A DNA stretch of 64,000 bases from CAWCAL01 sp963695075 (GCA_963695075.1 CAVOFR010000001.1:124001-188000), one strand, 5' to 3'. Positions 1 to 9,622 are shown, counted from the stretch's first letter. The notes: generated by a model not told the origin, from the sequence alone. A program made the numbers and translations.

Positions 1-471
1 TGGTACGCCACGAGCCTCTGTGCGGTCGACGAGGACGGCCCTCGGGTCGCCTTGGTCAGGAACCAGGCGACCGGGGTTACCTTCGAGGCGATCCGCGGTG
101 GCGGCGCGAGGCGTGACGGCCACCCGGTCAGGTCGAGCGGGGCCACCGATCTGGGTGACGCCATCATCGGGCTCAACGGTCGGTCGCGATCCCACTGGGG
201 TTGGCGCCAGTACCGGTCGTTTGGAGCGGCGGCGCTCGATCTCTGCGCCGTGGCCTCGGCCACGCTCGATGGCTTCGCCGATTGCACCCGTGACTCGTTG
301 GGGGTCTGGGACTACGCCGGGGCCATGCTCATCTGCAGCGAAGCCGGTGCGGTCGTGCGGGATGCGCTCGGTCGGGACCTGCTGGTGCTCGATCCGGCCG
401 CGCGGCGCACCCCCGTGGCGGCGGCGACCCTGTCGCTGCTCGATCAACTGCTGACCGCCCGTGCCGGCTGA
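1..471 (+). CDS. Inositol monophosphatase family protein (5' end outside window)
   Basis: The frame is open from the first base, so the N-terminal part lies upstream of the window and about 156 residues are visible. Near the C-terminus the segment WDYAGAMLICSEAGA fits the family signature W-D-x-A-x-x-x-L-I-x-x-E-A-G, in which the Asp is a metal ligand of these Mg2+-dependent, Li+-sensitive sugar-phosphate phosphatases. The N-terminal metal motifs cannot be seen, so substrate (inositol-1-phosphate, PAP, histidinol phosphate or another) cannot be assigned. It ends 27 bp before a NUDIX gene on the same strand, and the two may be co-transcribed. Confidence 0.8.
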   Translation, partial: WYATSLCAVDEDGPRVALVRNQATGVTFEAIRGGGARRDGHPVRSSGATDLGDAIIGLNGRSRSHWGWRQYRSFGAAALDLCAVASATLDGFADCTRDSLGVWDYAGAMLICSEAGAVVRDALGRDLLVLDPAARRTPVAAATLSLLDQLLTARAG

Positions 472-498
472 CCGGAGCCAGGCCGTACGCTGGATCCC

Positions 499-1020
499 AT
501 GATCACGGCGCCGACTCGGCCCTTCTACCGGACCGCGTTGTGGGTCTACTCCCGGATGCCGGTCGAGATGCGGCGCATGACGTACCGTTACCTGAGCCCA
601 CGGTGGATGATGACGGCACGATGCCTCGTGCGCCTCGACGACGGCCGGGTGCTGCTGGTGCGCCACAGGCACTGGACCGACTGGGGGCTGCCCGGGGGCA
701 TCGTGAACCGGGGCGAGCTCACGCAGACAGCGGCGATGCGCGAAGTGCGTGAAGAGACCGCCGTGGATGTGCTGCTGACTTCGGGCGAACCTCTCCCGGT
801 CGTCCAGAGCCACGGGCGATCCGTCGAGCTGGTCTACGAGGCCGAGCTGGCCGACGGGGCCACCTCGGAGGACGCGCACCCGTCCTGTGTCGAGGTGGCC
901 GAGGTCGGGTGGTTCGCCCTCGACGAACTCCCACCGCTGGCTGCGACCGCGGGCCTGACCCTCGAGCGCATGCGCAGGGGTGAGCCACTCCGGTGGACCC
1001 GCCCCGCCGGCGACCCGTGA
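499..1020 (+). CDS. NUDIX hydrolase
   Basis: A 173-residue protein with a near-complete Nudix box at about residues 67-89: G-x5-E-x7-REVREETAV, matching GX5EX7REUXEEXGU except that the usual Gly before the last hydrophobic residue is Ala. The box Glu residues bind Mg2+ for hydrolysis of a nucleoside diphosphate linked to another moiety. The N-terminal 40 residues are basic and aromatic with no recognised domain. Substrate cannot be told from the sequence. The ATG lies shortly after an upstream phosphatase gene, and a tRNA gene follows. Confidence 0.85.
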   Translation: MITAPTRPFYRTALWVYSRMPVEMRRMTYRYLSPRWMMTARCLVRLDDGRVLLVRHRHWTDWGLPGGIVNRGELTQTAAMREVREETAVDVLLTSGEPLPVVQSHGRSVELVYEAELADGATSEDAHPSCVEVAEVGWFALDELPPLAATAGLTLERMRRGEPLRWTRPAGDP

Positions 1021-1098
1021 ACAGATTCCACGACGGGGTCGCCTACCCCGCGCTCACTGGCATGCCCAACTCGGCCGCGGGGGTAGCATCGCCGTCCC

Positions 1099-1172
1099 GG
1101 GCGCTTAGCTCAGCTGGCTAGAGCACTTCGTTTACACCGAAGGGGTCGGGGGTTCGAGTCCCTCAGCGCCCA
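1099..1172 (+). tRNA. tRNA-Val (anticodon TAC)
   Basis: A full cloverleaf can be drawn: acceptor GGGCGCT (1099-1105) pairs with AGCGCCC (1165-1171); D arm GCTC/GAGC; anticodon stem CTTCG (1126-1130)/CGAAG (1138-1142) around loop TTTACAC, giving anticodon TAC; T arm GGGGG-TTCGAGT-CCCTC (1148-1164) with one G-U pair; discriminator A1172. The CCA end is not encoded (the next bases are CCT). It decodes GTA/GTG valine codons. Confidence 0.95.
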
Positions 1173-1199
1173 CCTGTTGTGGAAATGGCAACGATGTAC

Positions 1200-1219
1200 A
1201 CATCGCCTCAGAGCGATGT
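1200..1219 (+). terminator. Hairpin downstream of tRNA-Val
   Basis: ACATCGC (1200-1206) pairs with GCGATGT (1213-1219) around a 6-nt loop, 27 bp after the tRNA. No T-run follows, so it may be a processing or terminator hairpin rather than a classic intrinsic terminator. An alternative pairing, CGATGT/ACATCG at 1192-1205, overlaps it. Confidence 0.3.
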
Positions 1220-1366
1220 CGAACCTGGTGTCGGTTTCGAAGCGGTGGACTGCTGATCAGCGTTCAAGGATGCGTGCGCCGCTGGTCGGCACGCCCGGCA
1301 GGTTCTCGCGGACGGGGGGAGTCCGTCCTGACACCTGCGCATCGCCGGCAGCGGCGGCGCGTTCGA

Positions 1367-1750
1367 TCAAGCAGCCTTGAGCTTGCCGAGTATGTGGTCC
1401 ATCACGGCGGTGTGCTCCAGCTGGGGGCTGAACAGGATGACTTCGGCGTCCACATCGACCAGGACGCTGTGTCCGGGCGGCCAGTAGAAGACGTCGCCGG
1501 CCACGCAGCGGTCGGTGGTGCCGTCGTCGTAGGTGACCGTCAGGTCACCGGCGATCATGTAGCCCCAGTGGGGCGCATGGCAGGCGTCGCCGTCGAGGCC
1601 CTCGAGCAGCGGGGCAAGGTCGGTGCCCGCGCCCATGCTGAAGTACTCGGCGCCCATGGTGCCCGCGGCCTCGCCGAAGTCGGGCAGCTGGCGGGCCGTG
1701 GCGCCGGGAGCGTCGATCTTGACCGGGATGTCTTCTTTGGAGAGATGCAA
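1367..1750 (-). CDS. Small cupin-domain protein
   Basis: A 127-residue protein. The TTG start at 1750 is preferred: AAAGGA sits 6 bases upstream, and longer forms would run into the next gene. Cupin features are the segment HAPHWGYMIAGD, a small DDGT turn and the VAGDVFYWPPGH stretch, which provide His and acidic positions typical of the two conserved cupin motifs in a metal-binding beta-barrel. No substrate-specific motif is visible. It lies 40 bp downstream of the TIGR03086 gene on the same strand, and the two probably form an operon. It could be a sensor of small ligands or a dioxygenase-like enzyme. Confidence 0.7.
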   Translation of the reverse strand: MHLSKEDIPVKIDAPGATARQLPDFGEAAGTMGAEYFSMGAGTDLAPLLEGLDGDACHAPHWGYMIAGDLTVTYDDGTTDRCVAGDVFYWPPGHSVLVDVDAEVILFSPQLEHTAVMDHILGKLKAA

Positions 1751-1790
1751 TGTGGTTCCTTTGGGCTTGTTGGAGTTGGTCGATCGAGGG

Positions 1791-2348
1791 TCAGATGTTC
1801 CGGCCGCTGAACGCGGCAACGCGTTCGATGGGGCCGGCGTCGGCGGGCGGTGCAGTGGCCTCCTTGAACGTGTCACCGTCACGCATCTCGGGGGTCAGGG
1901 CAGCGTGGGCGAATTCGTCGACCGCCGAGATCACCTCGGACGGCAGGTGGTACTCGGATCCGGTGGCCGATGCCAGATCCCAGCCGTGCACCAGACCGTC
2001 GAAAGCCACCAGGCGGGCGAAGGTCTCACCCGGCATCTGCCCTATCGGGGCGATCACGGTGCGCTCCATGGCGCCGGGCGAGTTCACCGCGTCGAGCAGA
2101 TCCTCCATCGCCCGGCGGAACTCGGCCGAGGGCACGCGGCCACCGGTGTCCGGTGCGACGATCTCGGGGGACTCCTCGCCGCGGAACGAGTAGGCGAAGG
2201 TGCCGCCGAGCACGATCATGTGGTTCAGCACGTCGTGCACGTCGTACTTCGCGCACGGAGTCGCCTTGTTCAGCTGTTGCGGCTTGATGCCGTCGACCAC
2301 CTTGGTAATGGTCGGCAGGATCTGCGCCAGCTGTTCTCTGGGGTCCAT
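1791..2348 (-). CDS. TIGR03086 family protein (DinB-like / mycothiol-dependent isomerase fold)
   Basis: A 185-residue protein with the typical order of this actinobacterial family: an N-terminal helix, the P-C-x-K-Y-D-V-H-D-V-L-N-H segment (the His is a likely metal ligand) at about residues 31-43, a central region, and the LVAFDGLVHGWDLA motif carrying a second ligand His. Family members are four-helix bundles related to DinB and to mycothiol-dependent maleylpyruvate isomerase, and are presumed to bind a metal and act with mycothiol. The exact reaction is unknown. The cupin gene follows 40 bp downstream. Confidence 0.8.
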   Translation of the reverse strand: MDPREQLAQILPTITKVVDGIKPQQLNKATPCAKYDVHDVLNHMIVLGGTFAYSFRGEESPEIVAPDTGGRVPSAEFRRAMEDLLDAVNSPGAMERTVIAPIGQMPGETFARLVAFDGLVHGWDLASATGSEYHLPSEVISAVDEFAHAALTPEMRDGDTFKEATAPPADAGPIERVAAFSGRNI

Positions 2349-2424
2349 GGGGTTGCCTCTCGATCGCTTCTGTCAATTGGACGCTCCGGCGAACCGGGGC
2401 TACATCGGAGAGGCGTGACAACTG

Positions 2425-4572
2425 ATGTCACAATGGGACAAAGCAGCGCTGTCCAGCAGCAAACACGAATCGAGACCTCATCTCCCCATCACGAGCACGG
2501 CCATGACGAGCCTCGGTGTGCTCGCGGAGGCACGCTCGGCGGTGGAGCGGGGAGAGTGGCGAACCGCACTCGATGTGCTGGCAGGGTGCGGTGACAGGGC
2601 CCTCTCTGCCGAGGCACTCGAGCTCAAGGCCCAGGCCGCCTACGCCAACGGGGAGTTCGAAACCGCGGTTGCGGCCTGGGAGGACCTGCACAACCTCTTC
2701 GTGGCGGAGAGCGATGGTATCGAGGCCGCCCGGGCCGCTGCCATGGTCGCCATGTACCTCATGATGGACACGGGGTTGATGGCGGCGGTGAGGGGCTGGT
2801 TGAAGCGGGCCGAGCGACTGTTGGAGGGCCACGACGAGGCTCCGGCTCATGCCTTGATCGCCATGGTCCGCACGTACGAGCGCCTCATGTGCGGCGACAT
2901 GGATGCGGCCGACACCCAATCAGCGCTCGCCATCGAGCTCGGCAGTCGCTTCGCCGTGACGCCCGCAGTGGTCATCGGGCGGGTTGCCGCCGCCCGGGTC
3001 AAGATCTTCGCCGGCCGCGTGGGGGAGGGTTTGGACCTCCTCGACGAGGTGGGTGCGCTGCTGATGTCGGGCGAGGTCGACCCCCTCACCACAGGCATGA
3101 TGTACTGCGAGCTCATCTGCGCGGCGCAGGGTCTCGCGATGTATGACATGGCCAACGAGTGGACCGACGTCATGGAGCGTTGGCGTCACGGGCGTGCCTT
3201 CGGTGGCATCAACGGACGATGTCGGGTGCACCGGGCCGAGATGCTTCGGATGTCGGGCCCATGCGACGCCGCCGAGGAGGAGGCGCTCCGAGCCTGCGAC
3301 GAACTCCGACCGTGGATGCGTCGCGAGTTCGGATGGCCCCTCACCGAGCTCGGCAACATCCGGCTGCGCCGGGGCGATCTCGACGGCGCCGAGGAGGCCT
3401 TCATCGCGGCCCACGAGCACGCCTGGTCGCCCCAGCCGGGGCTGGCCCTGCTCCGGCTTGCTCAGGGTGATATCGAATCGGCTGCGGCCCTCGTCCATGC
3501 CGCCATCGCACACCCGTTCCAGACTCCCTCGAAGGAACGTCCCCCATTCGGAGACCTGCGGCTGGCGCCGCTGCTCGATGCCCAGGTCGAGATCGCCGCA
3601 GCAGCCGGTGACGTCGAGACGTGCCGAACCGCCACCGACGCCCTACAGGCCATCGCCGACGCCTACGGCAGCCCCTCGCTCCGCGCGTCCGCCACCCTCT
3701 GTCGCGCCCGGACCGCGCTGCTCGAAGGCGATCTCGTGCAAGCCGCCGACAAGGCGACCGAGGCCGTTGTGGGCTGGACCGACGTGGGCGCTCCCTACGA
3801 GACGTCGGTTGCGCGAATGGTTCTGGCCGATGCGCATCAACGGTCGGGCAACGCAGGGGCGGCACAAATGGAGCGGCGTGCCGCCAAGAGCGCCTTCGAG
3901 GCCTTCGGGGCGATCCCCTCGGCCGAACGAGCGGCGGCGCTGGCTGAGGGAGCGGATCCTGTCGACAAGCCGCGACACCCCGGGCGATCGGCCACCTTCA
4001 GCTGCGAGAGCGACATCCGCACCGTCTCCTTCGCCGGCGAAGCCGTGTCCCTGCGCGACCTCAAGGGCTTCCGCTATCTCGAGCGCTTGCTCGCCGACCC
4101 CAACCGCGAGTTCCACGTGCTCGACCTGGTGGCAGTTGAACAGGGCACGCTGCCCACGGTCCATGCTCCTGGGCAGGGTCTCGACTTCGAAGCGGGTCTC
4201 GGTGACGGAGCCCTCCCCGTGCTCGATGAAGAGGCCCGACTGGCCTACCGACGGCGGCTCACGGAGGTGGATGAAGACATCGAGGAAGCCACCGACATGA
4301 ACGACACCGGCCGGATCGAACTGGCGCAGCGCGATCGCGACTACCTGATCGCCGAACTGAGCCGGGCCGTGGGGCTCGGTGGCCGCCACCGCTCGGCGGG
4401 CGGCAGTTCCGAGCGGGCTCGCACCGCCGTTACGAGATCTCTTCGCTACGCGTTGGGGCGGTTGGCCGAGCATCACACCACCCTCGCTGCACACCTCGAA
4501 CAGAGCGTGCACACAGGCACCTACTGCTCCTATGCCCCCGACCCCCTCACCGACATCGACTGGCGGATCTGA
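2425..4572 (+). CDS. TPR-repeat protein with C-terminal domain of actinobacterial multidomain regulators
   Basis: A 715-residue soluble protein. About residues 30-500 are alpha-helical, rich in Ala and Leu, with TPR-like pairs of helices. The C-terminal 190 residues begin with FRYLERLLADPNREFHVLDL and contain LDEEARLAYRRRLTEVDEDI, AVGLGGR and TGTYCSYAPDP. I recognise that arrangement as the tail often found after TPRs in actinobacterial ATPase- or cyclase-type regulators. Here there is no ATPase, cyclase or classical DNA-binding domain in front, so it is a stand-alone tail, probably for protein interaction. ATG at 2425 is used; an internal ATG at 2503 would remove 26 low-complexity residues. 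It is divergent from the TIGR03086 gene. Confidence 0.6.
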   Translation: MSQWDKAALSSSKHESRPHLPITSTAMTSLGVLAEARSAVERGEWRTALDVLAGCGDRALSAEALELKAQAAYANGEFETAVAAWEDLHNLFVAESDGIEAARAAAMVAMYLMMDTGLMAAVRGWLKRAERLLEGHDEAPAHALIAMVRTYERLMCGDMDAADTQSALAIELGSRFAVTPAVVIGRVAAARVKIFAGRVGEGLDLLDEVGALLMSGEVDPLTTGMMYCELICAAQGLAMYDMANEWTDVMERWRHGRAFGGINGRCRVHRAEMLRMSGPCDAAEEEALRACDELRPWMRREFGWPLTELGNIRLRRGDLDGAEEAFIAAHEHAWSPQPGLALLRLAQGDIESAAALVHAAIAHPFQTPSKERPPFGDLRLAPLLDAQVEIAAAAGDVETCRTATDALQAIADAYGSPSLRASATLCRARTALLEGDLVQAADKATEAVVGWTDVGAPYETSVARMVLADAHQRSGNAGAAQMERRAAKSAFEAFGAIPSAERAAALAEGADPVDKPRHPGRSATFSCESDIRTVSFAGEAVSLRDLKGFRYLERLLADPNREFHVLDLVAVEQGTLPTVHAPGQGLDFEAGLGDGALPVLDEEARLAYRRRLTEVDEDIEEATDMNDTGRIELAQRDRDYLIAELSRAVGLGGRHRSAGGSSERARTAVTRSLRYALGRLAEHHTTLAAHLEQSVHTGTYCSYAPDPLTDIDWRI

Positions 4573-4744
4573 GCCGACGAGCGATGATCGGTGCTGTGAC
4601 AAGGCCATTCAGGGTTGAGAGCTGTCCCATGGCACCCACACAAGGGTGTGAAACCGACAGCGATCTTTCAACTACCGTCATCCCGGTTCCCTGGCGCACC
4701 GAAATGCGCCGAAACACGACAAGCTCGAGCCGGGAGATCACCCA

Positions 4745-6898
4745 ATGTCCATCGCAATCACCGACGAGCACCGAGCTCTGGCCGACACCGCGTCCGACTT
4801 CCTGCGCAGCCGCGACGCGCGCGGAGCGGCACGGGAACTGCTCGAGGCGCCCGACGAGGACTTGCCCAAGCTGTGGCGCGACGTCGTAGATCTCGGTTGG
4901 CTCGGTCTGCATCTCCCCGAAGCTCTCGGCGGTTCGGGTTTCGGGCTCGAAGAGACCGTCGTTGTCGTGGAGGAACTGGGCAGGGCCGTGACGCCCGGTC
5001 CCTTCGTCCCGACGGTGATCGCCAGCGCGTTTCTCGACGCCGTGGGTGACGACGCGACGAAGGCGAAGTTCGTTCCGGGTCTCGTCGACGGGTCGATCTG
5101 CGCTGGTGTCGCCGTCGACGGATCGGTCGTTCTGGAGACAGGCGCCGCGACGGGGAGCGCCGACGCCGTGCTCGGCGGCGGCCTGGCCCAGATCGTGGTG
5201 GTGCCGTCCGGAGACGACGTCGCCGTGATCGAGGTGGGCGACGGTGTGTCGGTCGAGGTGCCGCCCAACCTCGACTTGACCCGCCGGTCGGCCCGGGTGA
5301 CCTTCGAGAATGCCGGCGCAACCGTGTTCACCGGCGCGCGGCAGACCCTGGTGGACATAGCCCGCGTGATCCTGTCGGCCGAGGCCGTCGGAATCGCCGG
5401 TGAGTGCACCGAGCTCGCTGTCGCATATGCAAAGGAGCGCCACCAGTTCGGGCGCCCGATAGCTATGTTCCAAGCGGTGAAGCACCACTGCGCCAACATG
5501 GCGGTGGCGTCCGAGCTCGCGACGAGCGCGGTGTGGGACGCCGCTCGTGCCGGTGCTTCCGGCGGCGAGCAGTTCACGTACGCGGCCGCGGTCGCGGCCA
5601 CGCTTTCGGCTCCGGCCGCGGATCTGTGCGCAAACCTGAACACGCAGGTCCACGGAGGAGTCGCCATCACATGGGAGTCCGACGCCCATCTCTACATGCG
5701 TCGGGCCACGGCTCTCCTCAACTACCTGAAGGCCGACCAGGCCGCATCGCAGCTCACCGCTCTGGTCCGGCAGGGTGTCGAGCGACCCAAGGCCGTCGAC
5801 CTGCCTCCCGAAGCCGAGGAAACCCGGGCCGAGGTGCGGGCCTTCGTCGAGAGGGTCAAGGGCCTGGCGGCCGCCGAGCAGCTCAGCGAGGTCATCGACG
5901 CCGGCTACGCGATGCCCCATTGGCCCGCGCCCTACGGGCGCGACGCCGGAGCGGTCGAGCAGCTGGTCACAGAGGAGGAGTTCGCCGACGCCGGCATCGA
6001 GCGCCCCAAGCTCGGCATCACGGCGTGGAACATCCTCACGCTGATCCAGTACGCAAACCAGGACCAGCTGGACCGGTGGGTGCTGCCCGCGCTCAGAGGT
6101 GACGTCATCTGCTGTCAGCTGTTCAGCGAGCCCGACGCCGGGTCCGATGCCGCGGCCGTCAAGACCAAGGCGACCCGTGTGGATGGCGGCTGGCTCGTCA
6201 ACGGTCAGAAGGTGTGGACTTCCGAGGCGCACCTGGCGGGTATCGGCCTGGCCACGATCCGAACCAATCCCGATGTGCCCAAGCACGAGGGGATCACGAC
6301 GATGGTCATCGACATGCACGCCGAAGGCGTGGAGGTGCGGCCGTTGAAGATGACGATCGGTACCTCCATGTTCAACGAGGTCTTCTTCACCGATGTGTTC
6401 GTTCCTGATGATGACGTCGTCGGGCCCGTCGACGGCGGCTGGAACGTGGCGAGGGCCACGCTCGGCAACGAGAGCGTCAGCATCGGCGGTGGCGACGCCG
6501 CGTTGTCGATACCCGGCACAGCGCTGATCGCCCCGTTCGACGCCCACCCCGACCGGCTCGACGGAGGAGCCGCCCGGGTCGGCCGGTACCTGGCGGAGTA
6601 TCAGGCCATGGGTCTGCTGAACCTGCGCAGCGCACATCGCGCCGTGGCCGGCTCTGAGCCCGGACCCGAGGGAGCCATGACCAAGTTGATCCTCTCCGAG
6701 CTCGGCCACGAAGCCGCTGCGATCCTCACCGCGCTCGGTGGACCCGATGCTCTGTACATGGACGGTCCGTCGTTCATGACCAACATGGTCGTGTTGATGC
6801 ACCGGGGGATGTCCATCGCTGGGGGTACCTCGGAGATCAAGCGCAACCAGATCGGCGAGCGCATCCTGGGAATGCCGCGGGATCCTCTCGTCAAGTGA
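4745..6898 (+). CDS. Two-domain (fused) acyl-CoA dehydrogenase
   Basis: A 717-residue protein made of two acyl-CoA dehydrogenase modules, at about residues 1-365 and 366-717; usual family members have one domain of about 380 residues. The first module ends in LNTQVHGGVAITWESDAH and the second has the FAD-binding C-terminal signature GGTSEIKRNQIGERILGMPRD. The domain order resembles mycobacterial fused FadE proteins such as FadE34, some of which act on steroid side chains or unusual acyl-CoAs. It would introduce a double bond into an acyl-CoA and pass electrons to ETF. No other beta-oxidation genes adjoin it. GGGAG lies 10 bases before the ATG. Confidence 0.85.
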   Translation: MSIAITDEHRALADTASDFLRSRDARGAARELLEAPDEDLPKLWRDVVDLGWLGLHLPEALGGSGFGLEETVVVVEELGRAVTPGPFVPTVIASAFLDAVGDDATKAKFVPGLVDGSICAGVAVDGSVVLETGAATGSADAVLGGGLAQIVVVPSGDDVAVIEVGDGVSVEVPPNLDLTRRSARVTFENAGATVFTGARQTLVDIARVILSAEAVGIAGECTELAVAYAKERHQFGRPIAMFQAVKHHCANMAVASELATSAVWDAARAGASGGEQFTYAAAVAATLSAPAADLCANLNTQVHGGVAITWESDAHLYMRRATALLNYLKADQAASQLTALVRQGVERPKAVDLPPEAEETRAEVRAFVERVKGLAAAEQLSEVIDAGYAMPHWPAPYGRDAGAVEQLVTEEEFADAGIERPKLGITAWNILTLIQYANQDQLDRWVLPALRGDVICCQLFSEPDAGSDAAAVKTKATRVDGGWLVNGQKVWTSEAHLAGIGLATIRTNPDVPKHEGITTMVIDMHAEGVEVRPLKMTIGTSMFNEVFFTDVFVPDDDVVGPVDGGWNVARATLGNESVSIGGGDAALSIPGTALIAPFDAHPDRLDGGAARVGRYLAEYQAMGLLNLRSAHRAVAGSEPGPEGAMTKLILSELGHEAAAILTALGGPDALYMDGPSFMTNMVVLMHRGMSIAGGTSEIKRNQIGERILGMPRDPLVK

Positions 6899-6943
6899 GC
6901 GACCCGACTCCGGGGCGGGGACCGTAGCGGCCGACTCGGTCGG

Positions 6944-9520
6944 TCAGCCTCCGGGGGCGAACTCCAGGACCTGTTGGAAGGTCGGCCGGTTGGTCGGGCG
7001 GAAATCGTCGGGGATCAGCTCGGGGATGAACGTGGCACGCTCGGCTTCGCCCAGCCACGCCGCGGGGTCGTCTCCCCGTTCACCAGCCAGCGCGGCGCTC
7101 ACCTCGTCGACCACAGCCCACAACGAGGCGCGGCAGTCGTCGAGATCCCCGGCACCGCAGTAGGCCAGGTTGAACGGGCCTTCAACCTCCTGGCCCAACA
7201 GGGTGCGCAGGTCCTTGTCGACCAGGCTTGCCGAGTTGATGCCCCGGAACTCCACATCCTCGTCGTCGACGAGCCCACCGAGCACGGGTCGGGCCACGGC
7301 GGCAGCGATCCGGTCGTCCAATTCGTCGAAGATGAGCGGGCCGGCGTCGTCGTAGAAGCCGTCTTCGTCGGCGTCGAGCCACGGCGCGTCGTCGGCCACC
7401 CACTCATCGAGCAGGTCCACCACCTCGGCGGCCAGCTCTGACGGTGGCTCGCCGTTGGTGAGTACCTCGCTGATCACCGGCCACACCGTGGCGCCCGTGT
7501 CCTCGGTCGCCGCCAGGTTCATCACACCGACGACGCCGGCGAGGTCGACCTGGTCCGGCCACTGGTCGAAGTTCTCGACCCGGTGCACCGACCCGTACAG
7601 GTTGTCGTCGGCGTGCATGAACCCCGGGGCCGACTGATTGTTCCAGTTGAGCAGGCGATCGGTTGGATGGCCGTCGGCGTGCGGGTGCTGGTCCCGGTCG
7701 AGAAACCCCTGCCATTCGTACTCGCCGTTCCCCAGCGTCGGCAGCCGTCGATCGAGGCCCGCAGCGCGCACGGGCAGCCGGCCTGAGCTGAAGTAGCCGA
7801 CGCCGTCGCGGTTGGCGTAGCCCCAGTTGAAGGTGAAGCCGAAGTTGTCGGCCGCATCGAAGAACGCCTCGGGAGTGTCGGCGTCTCCCTCGGTCATGTC
7901 CTTCAGCGCTCCCAGGTTGAGCCCGTCGCGGCCGAACGTGGACCGCTGGCTCGTCAGGGTGACCGGCGTTCCTTCCGAGGTCGCCGTACCGATCACCGGG
8001 CCGTGCACCGATGTCGGGTAGCGGATCGGGATGTCCCCGAGCGTGCCCGCATCGAACTCCTCGAACGGGATGCACTCGCCCTCGAACTCGTAGTGGCCCG
8101 TGGTGCGGGTGGGGGTGGAACCGTCGGGTTCGCACAACACCTCCACGAACACGTCCCGCACGTCATGGGTGGCCGAGGTCAGGCTCCAGGCGTAGTCCTG
8201 CGTGCGGCCGATCAGCATGTACATCGCCAGGCCGGGTACCGCGGCGCCCTGCGCCTCGATCCCCGGTCCGCTCAGGTGGATCTGTTGCACGATCTCGGGG
8301 TAGTAGTAGCCGAGCTGGGGACCCATGACGGCGAGAGTGTTGCCGGTGGTCGACGCGTCCGGTTCGACGGTCAGCCAGTTGGACGCCGTCTGCGTCGGTG
8401 GTCCGTCGGCCGCCTCGTAGCTCAGGCTCGCCGGGGTCACCTGCGGCAGGGACCCTTCTTCGGGTGCCCGTGGATCGAGCGAGATGATCGAACCCTCGTC
8501 TATCACGACCGACCCGGTGACCTCGCCGCCGGTGAACGTTCCGTACTCGAAGCGCTCGTCGATCGTGGTCGGCGCCTCCGGATCGTCGTGTTGCAGAAGG
8601 TCTTCCCAGACCAGGCGACCCTGCTCCTCGCCGAGCAGGTTCTGCAGCGTCGAGAGGAACTCGGCATTGCGGGCCTCGCCGCCGCCGCCGGCTCCGAAGA
8701 TCGAGCCGATGAAGGCGGTGACCGCGATGACGTCGTTGACCGTCGCGGTCGGCCGGTCGATGCCATTGGCTTCCGCGAAGGCGTTGATCCCGTCCGCGTA
8801 GGCCTGCGCATCGGCGATGATCTCCTCGCCCTCCGCCCCGTAGGTGTCGATGATCAGCTGGACCTGATCGGTCACCAATTGCTCGGCCGCCTCGCTGGGC
8901 GTGAACGTCTGGCCACTCGTGACCAGGTCGAACGCATCGATACCGGGGATGTCGGCGACGGCCGCCCGGGCCGCTCCCGGTCCGAGATCGAGCCACAGTC
9001 CGCGGTCGCGCGCTGTGACCCATCCGGCACCGAACGCCAGGTCTTCGCGGGTCTCACCGGTGATGTGTGGCACCCCGAACTCGTCGTACTGGATGATCGT
9101 GCCGGGTCGACCGGTCGGCTCCTCGACCGACTCCCCCACGGGCGAGAAGTCCGCGGGAAGGAAGTACTCCTCGAGATCGGCATCGGTGATTTCGCCGCGC
9201 AGTGGTGTCAGCCCGTCGTAGAGCGGGAGTTGGTCGAGGGAGTTCTCGTTGGTCGGCAGGCCGCCGTAGTTGCCGGGCGGCAGGATGTAGAACGCGCGAT
9301 CCTCGGAGGTTGCCGGCTCGGTGGCGTCGACCTCGCCGTCAGAGGTGTCCGCCTCCGGTCCGGTGGATGCTTCGGTCGTCTCGTCGGCGTTCTGGGGAGG
9401 GGTTCCTGTGAGCAGGGGATCGCTCCCGTCGCCGGAACAAGCTGCCGCGACGAGGGCGAACACCAATCCCAGCGAAAGCACCGCTGGCCGCCACGATGAC
9501 CGACTCGACTGTGCTGGCAT
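6944..9520 (-). CDS. Penicillin acylase family lipoprotein (Ntn hydrolase)
   Basis: An 858-residue precursor. It starts with a basic N-terminus, a hydrophobic stretch and the lipobox VAAAC, so it should be exported and lipid-anchored. The S45 family mature beta chain would begin at Ser380 in the T-A-S-N-W context (the Ntn nucleophile exposed by autocatalysis), followed by the typical HLSGPG, GLAMYMLIGRTQDYAWSLTSA and NWGYANRDG segments. An acidic, Thr-rich linker (residues 30-75) separates the lipobox from the catalytic part. The family hydrolyses amides such as penicillins or acyl-homoserine lactones; substrate is not predictable here. It is convergent with the acyl-CoA dehydrogenase. Confidence 0.85.
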   Translation of the reverse strand: MPAQSSRSSWRPAVLSLGLVFALVAAACSGDGSDPLLTGTPPQNADETTEASTGPEADTSDGEVDATEPATSEDRAFYILPPGNYGGLPTNENSLDQLPLYDGLTPLRGEITDADLEEYFLPADFSPVGESVEEPTGRPGTIIQYDEFGVPHITGETREDLAFGAGWVTARDRGLWLDLGPGAARAAVADIPGIDAFDLVTSGQTFTPSEAAEQLVTDQVQLIIDTYGAEGEEIIADAQAYADGINAFAEANGIDRPTATVNDVIAVTAFIGSIFGAGGGGEARNAEFLSTLQNLLGEEQGRLVWEDLLQHDDPEAPTTIDERFEYGTFTGGEVTGSVVIDEGSIISLDPRAPEEGSLPQVTPASLSYEAADGPPTQTASNWLTVEPDASTTGNTLAVMGPQLGYYYPEIVQQIHLSGPGIEAQGAAVPGLAMYMLIGRTQDYAWSLTSATHDVRDVFVEVLCEPDGSTPTRTTGHYEFEGECIPFEEFDAGTLGDIPIRYPTSVHGPVIGTATSEGTPVTLTSQRSTFGRDGLNLGALKDMTEGDADTPEAFFDAADNFGFTFNWGYANRDGVGYFSSGRLPVRAAGLDRRLPTLGNGEYEWQGFLDRDQHPHADGHPTDRLLNWNNQSAPGFMHADDNLYGSVHRVENFDQWPDQVDLAGVVGVMNLAATEDTGATVWPVISEVLTNGEPPSELAAEVVDLLDEWVADDAPWLDADEDGFYDDAGPLIFDELDDRIAAAVARPVLGGLVDDEDVEFRGINSASLVDKDLRTLLGQEVEGPFNLAYCGAGDLDDCRASLWAVVDEVSAALAGERGDDPAAWLGEAERATFIPELIPDDFRPTNRPTFQQVLEFAPGG

Positions 9521-9622
9521 CCCGTACCCCTCCGAACGACCGCGTTGGTCGTCTTTCTGACGAGCCGGACGTTACCCCGGCGAGTGGTCGAGCCAACAAG
9601 GCACGGGGCCAGGTGCGGCAAG

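Noticed and set aside
1177..1380. Small plus-strand frame after tRNA-Val
   Set aside because: There is no ribosome site, no domain, and it overlaps the end of the cupin gene on the other strand.
4547..6802. Long minus-strand frame of 751 codons opposite the acyl-CoA dehydrogenase
   Set aside because: It lies antisense to a clear FadE-like gene; its His/Arg/Gly-rich composition is that of a shadow frame in high-GC DNA, and no domain is visible.
8003..9499. Plus-strand frame of 498 codons opposite the penicillin acylase
   Set aside because: It is antisense to a well-supported lipoprotein gene and has no recognisable motifs.
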